A stretch of 64,000 bases of DNA, taken from NCBI GenBank assembly GCA_049324235.1, contig JBMOLJ010000033.1:21734-85733 (forward strand). Reading direction: 5' to 3'. Position numbers and translations under genes: made by a program. A model generated the notes under the pieces. That model ran no database searches. It worked only from the letters and a program-made list of their open reading frames with translations, and was not told the origin of the DNA. Positions 7,658-16,673 of this stretch are shown here, one piece after another; within the stretch, counting starts at the first letter, position 1, and every line of letters starts with the position of its first letter. The stretch is from UBA1431 sp049324235. GTDB taxonomy: Bacteria; Bacillota; Clostridia; Christensenellales; UBA1431.

Positions 7658-8371
7658 TTAAACTTTACGCAGTGAGCCGAATTTTTGCCGTCCCTGCGAT
7701 CCGGGATCATACGGCACGATGACAATCTCCCCCTGATGCGCCTGCGCCAGCTCAGGGTAGCCTGTTTTCTGTTCTTCCTTGGGTGCAATGGCGATGATAT
7801 CCGCAATACGCAGCTGCGTGGGCTGCAGGTTCAGCGCGAACACCACGGCATCCGTATTCCCCCATGCGCCCGCATGCGCTACCCCGCGCAGCGTGCCCAG
7901 CACCACAATATTCCCTCCGGCCACGAGCTGCGCCCCGGGATTCACGTCCCCCATCACCACGATATTTCCTTCGCTGTGAACCTTTTGCCCGTTCCTTAAT
8001 GTGGAACGCACGAACAGGCATTTGTCTTCCTCCTGGTACAGGGCGCTCGCATATGCATCGTTGACCGCCTGCACACGCCTTGACGAAGCCTGCGCCGCCA
8101 TGCGCTCGCGTTCCTGTGCGCTCACAAACTCAATGCCCTCGGCGTTGAAATACCGGCTGAAAATATTAAGAAGCTCCTCTTTCTCGTTTGCCAGAAGATC
8201 ACGTCCAACCACGGCGGAAACCTTTACATCCGCCCTTTTACCGAAAAAGCGGGCATTCCCGGTCAGCTTTTTCCCCAGTTCTTCCTTTAGAGCTTCAAAG
8301 GGCGCAAGCGCATCGAATAAAACCTCAATGCCCCCGCGCGTACCTTTGAATACAACGATTCCCTCGTTCAT
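7658..8371 (-). CDS. minC: Septum inhibitor MinC
   Basis: The 237-residue protein ends in the MinC beta-helix domain, recognisable by LFVRSTLRNGQKVHSEGNIVV, VNPGAQLVAGGNIVVLG and LRGVAHAGAWGN repeats. The N-terminal FtsZ-inhibiting domain is divergent, as usual in this family. With MinD it blocks FtsZ ring assembly at the poles. The ATG at 8371 follows AGGAGG by five bases. It is the first of minC-minD-minE, downstream of the PBP2 gene with a gap of about 107 bases. Confidence 0.93.
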   Translation of the reverse strand: MNEGIVVFKGTRGGIEVLFDALAPFEALKEELGKKLTGNARFFGKRADVKVSAVVGRDLLANEKEELLNIFSRYFNAEGIEFVSAQERERMAAQASSRRVQAVNDAYASALYQEEDKCLFVRSTLRNGQKVHSEGNIVVMGDVNPGAQLVAGGNIVVLGTLRGVAHAGAWGNTDAVVFALNLQPTQLRIADIIAIAPKEEQKTGYPELAQAHQGEIVIVPYDPGSQGRQKFGSLRKV

Positions 8372-8478
8372 CGCGCCCTCCTGTCCTCATTGACCGCCGG
8401 CACACGAATGATGCTGCCGGCAACGGACACTTTCGACATTTTTTATTGTTATTATACATGAAACACGGGTTTTTCGCA

Positions 8479-10989
8479 TCACTGTGTTGGCATGTCGGCG
8501 CCAGTAACATCGTCGCTGTTGCTTGGTGTTGCGCCGTTCTTCTTATCCATGTAGTACTTCACGACCTCCTTGGCCGTTTCCGCCGCCAGCGACCCCTTGT
8601 ATCCGTTAGGGATGAACACGACTACGGCGATCTGCGGGTCATCTTTGGGTGCAAAACAAACGAACCAGGCGTTATTTTCCAGATCAATGTCCGAAACCTG
8701 CGCTGTCCCTGTTTTGCCGCCGATCTCGTCCGTATATTCAAAATTCCTGAACACTTCGCTCGCCGTACCGCCGTCCTCAGTAGAGACGACCTCACGCATG
8801 CCTTCCTTTAATTTGTCCAGGTACAGGCTGGGAACATCCAGCTTATCAAATACCGTTGGCGTCACCTCTTTGATGACTTCGCCGCTCGGCGACACGACCT
8901 TTTTAACGATATGCGCATCGTACACGGTACCACCGTTTACCAAAGCTGAAATATAACGCGCCACCGCAATTGGCGTAACTGTTACGTACCCCTGGCCCAT
9001 ACCTGACACCGCCGTTAGGGTCGGATTCCAGCTGATCTGATATAATGATGAAGCTATGAGCTTATGATAGCCTTTTTCATTGGATATTGTTTCGGAGATT
9101 CCGAATTCCTCGCGCAGAATCTGCCTGATTTTGGCGCCCCATGTATTGTCACTGTTGGCCACAGCTTCGACGAGCCTCTGCGCACAGCGCTCCAGTGTCT
9201 TATCATCAGCCTTAACGTTCTGCTGGCTGCAAATCGTTGGCAATACATCCTTTTGAAGCTGGAGCTGTACAAGATAGGGAAGGGAAGTATGCTGTTCCTG
9301 AATGCCTTTGGAGCCATCGTAGAGTATGTTCTGCCCGCCAATCTGTCCGGTTGCCTCGGCCGGAAGTTCAATCCCCGTTTTGTCGGTCAGGCCAAGTATC
9401 TTTCCCCATTTGTTGAGGTTGTCTATTCCAAGTTTATAGGCGACCGTCATGAAAAAATAGTTGCAGGAGTTTTTCACCGCAGCTACGATATCCTGATCCT
9501 GATGCTTCCAGTAATTCGGGGAAACCCAGCAATGGGGCGCCTTCATCCCCGGCGCCACCGTGCCGCCCGGATTGAACGGGCCTTCGTCATCAATCTTCGT
9601 ATTGACCGTGATTTTTTCTTCCATCAAGCCCCCAAGCCCGGTAACCAGTTTGAAGATGGAGCCCGGTGTCGCTTTTGATGAAATAGCCTTGTTAAACAGG
9701 GGGCTGCGCTTGTCGTCGCGGTACAGCGCGTAATCCGCCTCGCTGATGCCGCCGACGAACAGGTTCGGGTCGAACGACGGGTAACTGGCCATCGCCAGTA
9801 TCTCCCCTGTTTTCACGTTCATAACAACGGCGGCGCCCGTTTCCGCAAGTTTGATGTCGTTTACATCCTTTTTCCCATCCTTGTTTACATCCTTGTTGGC
9901 CTCCGCGGCTTCCTTGGCATACGCTTTGAGATTTGCGGCAAGCAGGGTTTTCTGCTTGGCGTTAATCGTCTGGATGTTCTTTTCCAGCGCCTCTTCCAGC
10001 TTTTGCTGCAGATTCATGTCAATGGTCAGCATCACGTTGTTCCCGGACTCGGGGTCAACGCTTTTCAGCGTGTTTACCACTTCGCCGTTGCTGTTGACTT
10101 CCACCACTTTATACCCCTGCTTCTCGGTGCTGTTCGCGGTCAGGTAGTCCTCCATGGTTTGCTCGATGCCGGACACGCCCATCTGATCCTCGCCCGAATA
10201 CCCTTTTGCAGAGTATGTTTCGATTGTTTCCTTATCCTGCATTTTCCCGATATAGCCTACAATATGCGCGGCCGACAACCCCTTTGGATAGGTGCGTACA
10301 TTGGCCTCCACGGCCGACATGCCCGTGAGTTCGTCGGCACGGCTCTCGATCTGCGCAACCGTGCTCTGGTTGACGTCCTGCGCTATCGTTACGGGCACGT
10401 ACGCCGTAAAATAGGTGTACTGCACATCCTGCCACACGGACAGCACCTTAACCGCCTCATCATACGTGACATCCTCAGGGATCTGGTACTTGTCCCTAAG
10501 ACGCATGTAACAATCGTAGGGCGTTAATTCCTCATTCTGCAGATACATGTTGCTGCGCCACATGTTCTCGCGCTTTTTTGCGATATCGGAATCGGTGGTC
10601 TTAAAATCGAACACGAACGCACCGGTCTTATCGCGCGTGATGCTGAAGTTGTTTTTAATCTTACCGCCGTTTTCCTCGATGATTTTAATCGTTTTCCGAA
10701 TAACTTCTGTATACATCGCCCGGTACTTCGACGACCGTTTGGAGGGGTCTCTGTAGAATTCGATATTGTAGCTGGTTTTATCGACAGCCAGAGGCACCGA
10801 ATTGCAATCGAGTATCTGCCCGCGCTGGCCTTTTACGATGATCGTGCGCTGCTTGCTGCTGTTGGACAGCGTTGAATACGCTCCGGCTTCAATCACGGTA
10901 AGATTGAACAGCGCACCTAACAGCACCACGAACAGCAGGCCAAAAATGGCGCGCAACAGCAAAGGTCTATTCTCAAAAAACTTCGACAT
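8479..10989 (-). CDS. mrdA: Class B penicillin-binding protein 2 (elongation transpeptidase)
   Basis: An 836-residue peptidoglycan transpeptidase partnered with RodA. It has one N-terminal membrane segment (residues 13-35), a pedestal domain, and the transpeptidase motifs SIFK (Ser444), SCN (508-510) and KTG (759-761). It is longer than many PBP2 proteins, partly because of a lysine-rich insertion at residues 340-380 that contains an EF-hand-like loop, DVNKDGKKDVND (367-378). The start at 10989 was chosen for GGGAG and the following MSKFFENRP membrane anchor; the frame is open further upstream across a repeat. It lies in the mre-min block. Confidence 0.94.
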   Translation of the reverse strand: MSKFFENRPLLLRAIFGLLFVVLLGALFNLTVIEAGAYSTLSNSSKQRTIIVKGQRGQILDCNSVPLAVDKTSYNIEFYRDPSKRSSKYRAMYTEVIRKTIKIIEENGGKIKNNFSITRDKTGAFVFDFKTTDSDIAKKRENMWRSNMYLQNEELTPYDCYMRLRDKYQIPEDVTYDEAVKVLSVWQDVQYTYFTAYVPVTIAQDVNQSTVAQIESRADELTGMSAVEANVRTYPKGLSAAHIVGYIGKMQDKETIETYSAKGYSGEDQMGVSGIEQTMEDYLTANSTEKQGYKVVEVNSNGEVVNTLKSVDPESGNNVMLTIDMNLQQKLEEALEKNIQTINAKQKTLLAANLKAYAKEAAEANKDVNKDGKKDVNDIKLAETGAAVVMNVKTGEILAMASYPSFDPNLFVGGISEADYALYRDDKRSPLFNKAISSKATPGSIFKLVTGLGGLMEEKITVNTKIDDEGPFNPGGTVAPGMKAPHCWVSPNYWKHQDQDIVAAVKNSCNYFFMTVAYKLGIDNLNKWGKILGLTDKTGIELPAEATGQIGGQNILYDGSKGIQEQHTSLPYLVQLQLQKDVLPTICSQQNVKADDKTLERCAQRLVEAVANSDNTWGAKIRQILREEFGISETISNEKGYHKLIASSLYQISWNPTLTAVSGMGQGYVTVTPIAVARYISALVNGGTVYDAHIVKKVVSPSGEVIKEVTPTVFDKLDVPSLYLDKLKEGMREVVSTEDGGTASEVFRNFEYTDEIGGKTGTAQVSDIDLENNAWFVCFAPKDDPQIAVVVFIPNGYKGSLAAETAKEVVKYYMDKKNGATPSNSDDVTGADMPTQ

Positions 10990-11025
10990 AGTCTCCCGTC
11001 CCCGTACAACACATCTTGAAATCAG

Positions 11026-11072
11026 ATTTAAAGTGGGAGATTTGCGATCCCCCACACCCCCTGTTAAGGATG
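11026..11072 (-). repeat. Single copy of a dispersed hairpin repeat between mreD and the PBP2 gene
   Basis: On the minus strand this segment reads CATCC, a G-rich stretch, GGGGGATCGCAAATCTCCC (an imperfect hairpin) and ACTTTAAAT. It aligns along its whole length with 63608-63651 on the plus strand. It fills most of the 90-base gap between mreD and mrdA and would be transcribed as part of the operon. Confidence 0.6.
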
Positions 11073-11079
11073 TTTCTCC

Positions 11080-11592
11080 CTAGTCCAGCATTTCCTGATA
11101 GCGCCGCCTCATGATGCTGCATTGTGCAAGGCGCTTTAATGGCACATGTATGGGCAGCATGATGATGCCGGTTAACAGCGCGGTGGGCAGCGCCCCCAAC
11201 AGAAGCGCCCTAAGCAGCGGGAAGCTTACACCCGCAATCAACGCCACAAGGAACCCCAATAATTCCTTGATCAGGCTGATGCCCACGGTGAATCCGCAGG
11301 CGTACAGGAGGTTTTCTACGCGCAGGCGCTCACGCGCCATACCGGCAAGCACGCCTGTAAGCAAATACAGCAGCGCGTTTGCGCCGACCGGCCACCCGAA
11401 CAGAATATCGAACATCAGCCCGCCAAACATTCCTGTGGCCGCGGCGGTGAAATAACCGTTTGTAAAGCCCAGCGATGCCACCAGGCACAGCAGTGTATCA
11501 GGCTGCGTCCCCAGGATGGGAATGGACTGGAATATCATCGCCTGTATAACGATATTGAGCAGCAGAAGGCCGGCTAAGATCAATCCTTTCAT
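11080..11592 (-). CDS. mreD: Rod shape-determining membrane protein MreD
   Basis: A 170-residue protein with about five membrane segments and the MreD-like GLMFDILFGWPVGANALLYLLTG region. MreD is part of the elongasome with MreC, RodA and PBP2. Its ATG overlaps the mreC stop (ATGA), indicating translational coupling. Identification rests on membrane pattern, the conserved Asp/Gly loop and its fixed place after mreC. Confidence 0.9.
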   Translation of the reverse strand: MKGLILAGLLLLNIVIQAMIFQSIPILGTQPDTLLCLVASLGFTNGYFTAAATGMFGGLMFDILFGWPVGANALLYLLTGVLAGMARERLRVENLLYACGFTVGISLIKELLGFLVALIAGVSFPLLRALLLGALPTALLTGIIMLPIHVPLKRLAQCSIMRRRYQEMLD

Positions 11593-12443
11593 CCGCCGTC
11601 CCCCTGCGACGAAGAAGACGGACTCCCAGTATCCTTCGTTATGATCACCAGCACTTCTTCGATATGATTAAAATCAACGGACGGCTCTATTAGCGCGTTT
11701 TTCTGGAGCTGGTTTTTATCCACAGACACTTCCAGAACCTGCCCGATCCTGATGCCTTTGGGGAATATCCCGTCCTTGCCTGAAGTTACGACGGTGTCGC
11801 CGGGAACCGTGCCCGATTCCACGGGAAGATAATTCATGTTGCATTTGCCGCCCGCCTGAACTGCGCCCTTGACGATTCCGTGGTCGCGCGTGCGTTCCAC
11901 AATCGCGCTGATCGCGCTGCGCGAATCGACGAGAGCCGTCACCTGGCTCCAGTTTCCGCCGACTTCGCTCACGCGCCCGATAAGACCGTCCGCATTGACC
12001 ACGGCCATGTCTTTGCGTATTCCCTGGTTGTACCCCGCGTTGATAACGAACACGTCGAACATGTATCCCGGCGATTTTAAAATGACCTTAGCGAAGACGG
12101 TCTGCTTATCCGGTATGGTTGCTTTATAATCCAGCAAATCCTTTAAGCGCTGGTTCTCTTTTTCCATATCGCTCAGGTTCTGGTTCTCGATTTCCAGGAG
12201 CGCGACGCGTTCATTGAGTTCTTTGATCTGCTGCTGGCTCCCGCCGCCAAATATCCCGCCGATAAAATCGCCCACACCGTTTACGATGCCGGAGAAAAAA
12301 CTGCCGACAGGCGTGAACACGCTCCCCAGCGTGCCTGAAATGCCCGAAAGCCCGCCGCCCGCGGTTGCCACCAGCAGCACGACAAGAACAACAACGGCTA
12401 TGACGGTGATGGCAAACGGCTTATTCCGAAAAAACTTGCCCAC
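11589..12443 (-). CDS. mreC: Rod shape-determining protein MreC
   Basis: The 284-residue bitopic protein has a membrane anchor near residues 11-28, a glycine-rich linker, a coiled coil (QQQIKELNERVALLEIENQNLSDMEKEN) and the MreC beta-barrel domain with VIVNAGYNQGI-like and DGLIGRVSEVG segments. It scaffolds PBP2 and RodA outside the membrane. The start codon is GTG at 12443, preceded by a GGGGGG about eight bases away. It is followed by an overlapping mreD. Confidence 0.93.
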   Translation of the reverse strand: MGKFFRNKPFAITVIAVVVLVVLLVATAGGGLSGISGTLGSVFTPVGSFFSGIVNGVGDFIGGIFGGGSQQQIKELNERVALLEIENQNLSDMEKENQRLKDLLDYKATIPDKQTVFAKVILKSPGYMFDVFVINAGYNQGIRKDMAVVNADGLIGRVSEVGGNWSQVTALVDSRSAISAIVERTRDHGIVKGAVQAGGKCNMNYLPVESGTVPGDTVVTSGKDGIFPKGIRIGQVLEVSVDKNQLQKNALIEPSVDFNHIEEVLVIITKDTGSPSSSSQGDGG

Positions 12444-12526
12444 GCCATCATCCCCCCGTTCTTTTCATGCCACGCATGCAGGCTTTTCATATTATAGCAT
12501 ACAACTACAACTTTTGACAAAATGAT

Positions 12527-13570
12527 TCAGGACTTCGTGCTGTGCGCGATCACATGCCATGTACGCCCCCTCGGTTCCACGGCCTCCAGCGCGCGCCCTG
12601 CGCCTAATGCCACGCATTGCATCGGGTTTTCGGCAATATGCACCTCCATACCCGTAGCCTGCACAATGCTTTTGTCCAGTGCGGCAAGATAAGCGCTTCC
12701 CCCCGAAAGCGTTATGCCGTTCTGTATGATATCGGCCGCGAGCTCGGGCGGCGTGTGCTCGAGCGTCTTGCATACGCCGTCCACGATGGCGTTAATCGAT
12801 TCGCGCAGCGCTTCGCATATCTCGGACGAATTGACAACGATAGAGCCGGGCAGTCCCGTGATCAGGTCCCTTCCCCGTATCATCATCTCTTTTTCTTCTC
12901 CTTCGTATATCGCGCACCCGATATTGACCTTGATCTGTTCCGCCGTGCGCTCACCGATAATCATGTTGTATTCGCGCCGCACATATTGGACAATCGCCTC
13001 GTCCATATGGTGTCCGCCTACGCGCAGCGACTGGGAAACGACCACCCCGCCAAGGGAGATCACCGCCACTTCGCTCGTGCCGCCTCCGACATCCACAACC
13101 ATGGAGCCCATAGGTTCCTGCACGGGAAGCCCTGCGCCGATTGCAGCCGCCATTGCCTCCTCCAAAAGATACGCCTCACGCGCTCCGGCGGATTTTGCGG
13201 CTTCCTCCACCGCACGGCGCTCCACCTCGGTGATACCGCAGGGTACGCAGATCACCACGCGCGGCCCCAGCCCTAACCGCCCGGTCTTGTTGATCGCCTT
13301 TTTGATAAAGTGCCTGAGCATCACCTGTGTGAGGTCGAAGTTTGCTATAACGCCGTCCTTGAGCGGGTGGACGGCAAACACGTTCCCCGGCGTACGCCCG
13401 ATCATTGCGCGCGCCCCTTCGCCTACGGCCAGCACCTCCTGCCGCTCCCCGTTGCGTACCGCCACTACCGATGGTTCATTGATGACGATTCCCTTTCCCT
13501 TGCAGAAAACCAGCGTGTTGGCTGTGCCCAGATCCACGCCCAGATCTTTTGAAAACAAGCTAAATGCCAT
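12527..13570 (-). CDS. mreB: Actin-like rod shape-determining protein MreB
   Basis: A 347-residue actin-fold ATPase beginning MAFSLFSKDLGVDLGTANTLV, with the phosphate loops DLGTANT and DVGGGTSEVAVISLGG and the adenosine motif GGSAYLAALD. It forms membrane filaments that guide lateral wall synthesis. The ATG at 13570 has a GGGGGG site eight to nine bases upstream; earlier in-frame codons lack one. It heads the mre-mrdA-min block. The 225-base region upstream (13571-13795) holds a small GC hairpin at 13691-13705 but no convincing minus-strand promoter. Confidence 0.95.
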   Translation of the reverse strand: MAFSLFSKDLGVDLGTANTLVFCKGKGIVINEPSVVAVRNGERQEVLAVGEGARAMIGRTPGNVFAVHPLKDGVIANFDLTQVMLRHFIKKAINKTGRLGLGPRVVICVPCGITEVERRAVEEAAKSAGAREAYLLEEAMAAAIGAGLPVQEPMGSMVVDVGGGTSEVAVISLGGVVVSQSLRVGGHHMDEAIVQYVRREYNMIIGERTAEQIKVNIGCAIYEGEEKEMMIRGRDLITGLPGSIVVNSSEICEALRESINAIVDGVCKTLEHTPPELAADIIQNGITLSGGSAYLAALDKSIVQATGMEVHIAENPMQCVALGAGRALEAVEPRGRTWHVIAHSTKS

Positions 13571-13795
13571 ATGAAGCCCCCCTGTGATAATTGTCATGGG
13601 AAATGGTAATCCTTCCCACATGTAGTATTTCCGCGCGCCCTGCATTTAATCCAGGGTTTCACAATACACCCAAAGGATATATAATGTAGCCGGGAATTCC
13701 GGCATGTCGGCCGTTTTTTGTTGCGTCCTGTTTGCATTTTCAAACGTCTATGATATAGAAACGGCCAAATACTATTATCGGATGGTGATTTTTAC

Positions 13796-14587
13796 ATGAA
13801 CGGCAAAGAAGAAACGAGGGAGCTTGTACGCAAACGTTACGGAGATATTGCTTCAAATAGTTCGGAAGGCTGCGGTTGCGGCAGCGGCTGCTGCTGCAGC
13901 GATGCCGCATTCGACATAAGGGAAGCTTCAAAAAGCGTAGGGTATGACGAAACCGATCTTGACAGCGTACCTATGCAGGCAAACATGGGACTGGGCTGCG
14001 GCAATCCCGTTGCAATCGCGGGCATCCGCGAAGGCGATACCGTGCTGGACCTGGGCAGCGGAGGCGGCTTCGACTGCTTTTTGGCCGCACGGCGTGCCGG
14101 GGAAACCGGGCGCGTGATCGGCGTGGATATGACGCCCGAGATGATCAAGCTGTCCAGGAGCAATGTGCAAAAAATCGGCTATACGAACGTCGAGTTCCGG
14201 CTCGGCGAAATCGAGCACCTGCCGGTTGCCGACGGCTCTGTGGACGTGATCATATCCAACTGCGTCATCAATCTGTCCCCGGAAAAGCAGCAGGTTTTTC
14301 ACGAAGCCTTCCGTGTACTCAAACACGGCGGCAGGATATCTGTTTCGGATGTCGTGGCCACAGCCGAACTGCCCGCGGATGTCAAAGGGGACCTGGCTAT
14401 GCTCGCAGGATGCATCGCCGGGGCGGAACACACGGAGAATATCCGCCGCATGCTCGAAAACGCAGGATTTATGAACATCCGTATGACCCCCAAAGACAAC
14501 AGCAGGGAGATCATCAAAACTTGGGTTCCCGACAGGAATGTCGAGGATTTCGTTGCTTCTTACATCATCGAGGCGGAAAAGCCGTAA
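13796..14587 (+). CDS. arsM: Arsenite S-adenosylmethionine methyltransferase ArsM
   Basis: The 263-residue protein methylates trivalent arsenic using S-adenosylmethionine. The SAM motif is VLDLGSGGGFDCFLAAR. Conserved arsenic-binding cysteines are visible in MGLGCGNP (Cys68), SNCVINLSPEK and LAGCIAGA. An extra cysteine cluster, CGCGSGCCC, occurs at residues 26-34, as in several bacterial ArsM proteins. It stands alone, with no arsenic regulator, reductase or pump beside it, and opposes mreB. No strong ribosome site precedes the ATG. It ends at a clear terminator. Confidence 0.93.
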   Translation: MNGKEETRELVRKRYGDIASNSSEGCGCGSGCCCSDAAFDIREASKSVGYDETDLDSVPMQANMGLGCGNPVAIAGIREGDTVLDLGSGGGFDCFLAARRAGETGRVIGVDMTPEMIKLSRSNVQKIGYTNVEFRLGEIEHLPVADGSVDVIISNCVINLSPEKQQVFHEAFRVLKHGGRISVSDVVATAELPADVKGDLAMLAGCIAGAEHTENIRRMLENAGFMNIRMTPKDNSREIIKTWVPDRNVEDFVASYIIEAEKP

Positions 14588-14604
14588 GCGCTTACAGCTT
14601 CCTA

Positions 14605-14640
14605 AAAAAGAAAACGCGTTGTGCGTTTTCTTTTGTTTTT
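14605..14640 (+). terminator. Intrinsic terminator of arsM
   Basis: Long complementary arms ending AAAACGC and starting GCGTTTT surround a five-base loop and are followed by a T-rich tract (TTTTGTTTTT). It begins about 18 bases after the arsM stop. Confidence 0.8.
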
Positions 14641-14700
14641 CTTTTGGGACAAAGATGGTATGCTATCGGTGATTGGTATATATTTCCTGGAGGTATGCTC

Positions 14701-15819
14701 ATGAATTCTCAACTCATTATCACAACTACAGACAGAATTGAAAACCAAAAAATCGAAAAGTACATCGGTATCGTCTCTGAGCGCATAGTTGTAGGAGCCG
14801 GTATGTTCTCCGAGTTCTTCGCATCTTTTACGGACGTATTTGGCGGGCGTTCTCAGAAGTTTGAGGACAGGCTGCATGAATTGCACAAATATCTTATGGT
14901 CTCGCTCACAAAAAAAGCTCGTGAGTTAAGGGCGGATGCTATTGTCGGATTACATATCGATATTGACGAAATCAGCGGGAAAGCCACCCAGATGTTCATG
15001 ATATCGGGGGTGGGTACGGCGGTCAGGTTATCCGGCGATGCGTCATTTGATTCTGCAAGCAGAGTGGACGGCTATGCATTGGAATCCGAAGTCTGTAAAA
15101 TCAAATATTTGGATCAATTGGACGCTTTAAACAGAATCACCGACCAAAGCGCGCCGATTCAAGAACAATATGCCGAGGAGTATTACAGCTTGTTATCCGG
15201 TTTGACGCGTTATGCGATACAGATACCGCTGGACTTTCTGTTCAATGTTTTTTTCAATTTTTATATGCACTATAACGAACCGATTGAACTTTCGCCTATG
15301 ATCGAGTATCTTCAGAACTGCGATGCGGCCGAGATATATCATGCATTCCTTATCAGCTTGAAAAACCTTTCGGAAGAGAGTTTAAACAAACTGAGTATAA
15401 AGGTATACGCAAACCCGAGTTTTTCAAGACTGTTTAATGAATTGCCGGTTCCGCCGTATGAGGTGATCATTCCGATGGTTGAGGATATCCCTCCTCATTT
15501 GTGGGAAAGGACCGTTTTCCCTTTGCTCTTTTCCTATAAAAGCGAGTACAACATGAACGATATCGAGCCAATCAACGAAATCATTCTATCGCTCCAAAAA
15601 GAACAGTTTCCTGTCGTATGGAGAACCGAGCAATCCGGATACACGAAAAAAACCGTATGCGTTTGTGGCACAGCCATTACAACCGCACAAACCAGCACCT
15701 GTACCAATTGCCAAAGCGACAAATTCGGTTTCAGCAAAAGAGCATACGGGATGCGAAGTGACGTTATCGAACACCTCAAATGCGTCATACAGACGATCAC
15801 GGCTTTATCTGAAAAATAG
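14701..15819 (+). CDS. YbjQ/UPF0145-domain protein with C-terminal zinc ribbon
   Basis: The first 110 residues resemble the YbjQ (UPF0145) fold: LIITTTDRIENQKIEKYIGIV, a middle region and KARELRADAIVGLHIDID. A long helical region of unknown family follows, and the C terminus has a zinc-ribbon-like CVCG...CTNC (about residues 318-336). Free-standing YbjQ proteins are near 105 residues, so this 372-residue version is an extended architecture. No signal peptide is present. The ATG at 14701 has GGAGG seven bases upstream. The stop is two bases from the convergent maf stop. Function unknown. Confidence 0.75.
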   Translation: MNSQLIITTTDRIENQKIEKYIGIVSERIVVGAGMFSEFFASFTDVFGGRSQKFEDRLHELHKYLMVSLTKKARELRADAIVGLHIDIDEISGKATQMFMISGVGTAVRLSGDASFDSASRVDGYALESEVCKIKYLDQLDALNRITDQSAPIQEQYAEEYYSLLSGLTRYAIQIPLDFLFNVFFNFYMHYNEPIELSPMIEYLQNCDAAEIYHAFLISLKNLSEESLNKLSIKVYANPSFSRLFNELPVPPYEVIIPMVEDIPPHLWERTVFPLLFSYKSEYNMNDIEPINEIILSLQKEQFPVVWRTEQSGYTKKTVCVCGTAITTAQTSTCTNCQSDKFGFSKRAYGMRSDVIEHLKCVIQTITALSEK

Positions 15820-15821
15820 CT

Positions 15822-16397
15822 TTACTCCCCTATAATCCCCGTTTCCTGCAAAAGCCTGCACACGCGTTCGATGGGCAGGCCCATCACGTTGTAAAAACAG
15901 CCTTCCACCCCGCAGATGTAACGCGCCATGCCGTCCTGTATGCCGTAGGCGCCCGCCTTGTCCATAGGCCGGTATTCCCTGATATAGCGTTGGATGGCCT
16001 TTGCCGTCATCGGCGCAAAATACACCCTGGTGACAGCCCTGCCTGAATATGCCTTACCATTGGGAAGGATAAGCGCGTATCCCGTGATGACTTCGTGCCC
16101 CCTGCCCTGCAACAGCGTGAGCATTCGTGCGGCATCCGCCCCGTCGCGCGGCTTTCCGAGGATGCTCCCGTCCACGACCACCATCGTGTCAGCGGCCAGC
16201 ACGGCGGCCCCGCCCGCACGCTGGACTGCCGCCTGTGCTTTTTTCAGCGCGATGTTTTCGGCGTTCTGCGCGGGCGGGAGCCCTTCATCTATCCGTTCGT
16301 CCGCATCCGCGGCAATAATCTCAAACGCAATGCCGACCTGGTCTAAAAGCTGCTTCCTCCGTGGGGACATGGATGCGAGCACCAGCTTCTTCTGCAT
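15822..16397 (-). CDS. maf: Maf-family nucleotide pyrophosphatase
   Basis: A 191-residue house-cleaning pyrophosphatase of the Maf/YhdE type that hydrolyses non-canonical or modified nucleoside triphosphates such as dTTP/UTP analogues. Landmarks are LVLASMSPRRKQLL at the N terminus, DADERID, AADTMVVVDGSILGKP and DKAGAYGIQDG. It is commonly near mre genes. The ATG at 16397 has no obvious strong Shine-Dalgarno. A long leader with a perfect 17-base inverted repeat may separate it from its promoter near 16590. Confidence 0.93.
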   Translation of the reverse strand: MQKKLVLASMSPRRKQLLDQVGIAFEIIAADADERIDEGLPPAQNAENIALKKAQAAVQRAGGAAVLAADTMVVVDGSILGKPRDGADAARMLTLLQGRGHEVITGYALILPNGKAYSGRAVTRVYFAPMTAKAIQRYIREYRPMDKAGAYGIQDGMARYICGVEGCFYNVMGLPIERVCRLLQETGIIGE

Positions 16398-16470
16398 GTT
16401 TTATCACCATTTCTCTGCGGGTAAATGAATTACCCCTTGTACAAATGGGATAAAACGCATTTCCCCGCGC

Positions 16471-16508
16471 GTGCAATTTATTTTTGCATGCGCAAAAATA
16501 AATTGCAC
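16471..16508. repeat. Perfect 17-base inverted repeat upstream of maf
   Basis: Arms GTGCAATTTATTTTTGC and its exact complement flank the four-base loop ATGC. Neither side has a T-tract of terminator type. It lies in the intergenic region between rnfB and maf, probably within the maf leader. The rest of the 16398-16673 gap holds a candidate promoter and the rnf terminator. Confidence 0.8.
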
Positions 16509-16577
16509 ATGCGCTAAATCTTCCAGAAAGCTTCGATTTCTTTCAGACTTTTCTCCCCTTAAGTTCGGTTTTACCCA

Positions 16578-16605
16578 ATACTAACATAAAACACGGTTTT
16601 GGCAA
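16578..16605 (-). promoter_or_regulatory. Candidate maf promoter
   Basis: On the minus strand TTGCCA (16605-16600) and TAGTAT (16583-16578) are 16 bases apart. The resulting leader would be about 170 bases and would include the long inverted repeat at 16471-16508. Confidence 0.4.
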
Positions 16606-16630
16606 ACAAAAAGCATATACGGGTAATGGC

Positions 16631-16663
16631 AAAAAATCCCGGCCTTTGGGCCGGGATTTTTGT
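16631..16663. terminator. Intrinsic terminator of the rnf operon
   Basis: Nine-base arms ATCCCGGCC and GGCCGGGAT with a four-base loop are flanked by A and T tracts on the respective sides. It lies ten bases after the rnfB stop and would work in either direction. Confidence 0.85.
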
Positions 16664-16673
16664 AAATCTTGCC

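Noticed and set aside
16510..16560. Ten-codon mini-frame with a possible CTG start after AAGGGGAG upstream of maf
   Set aside because: It needs a non-standard start and is too short to separate from chance.
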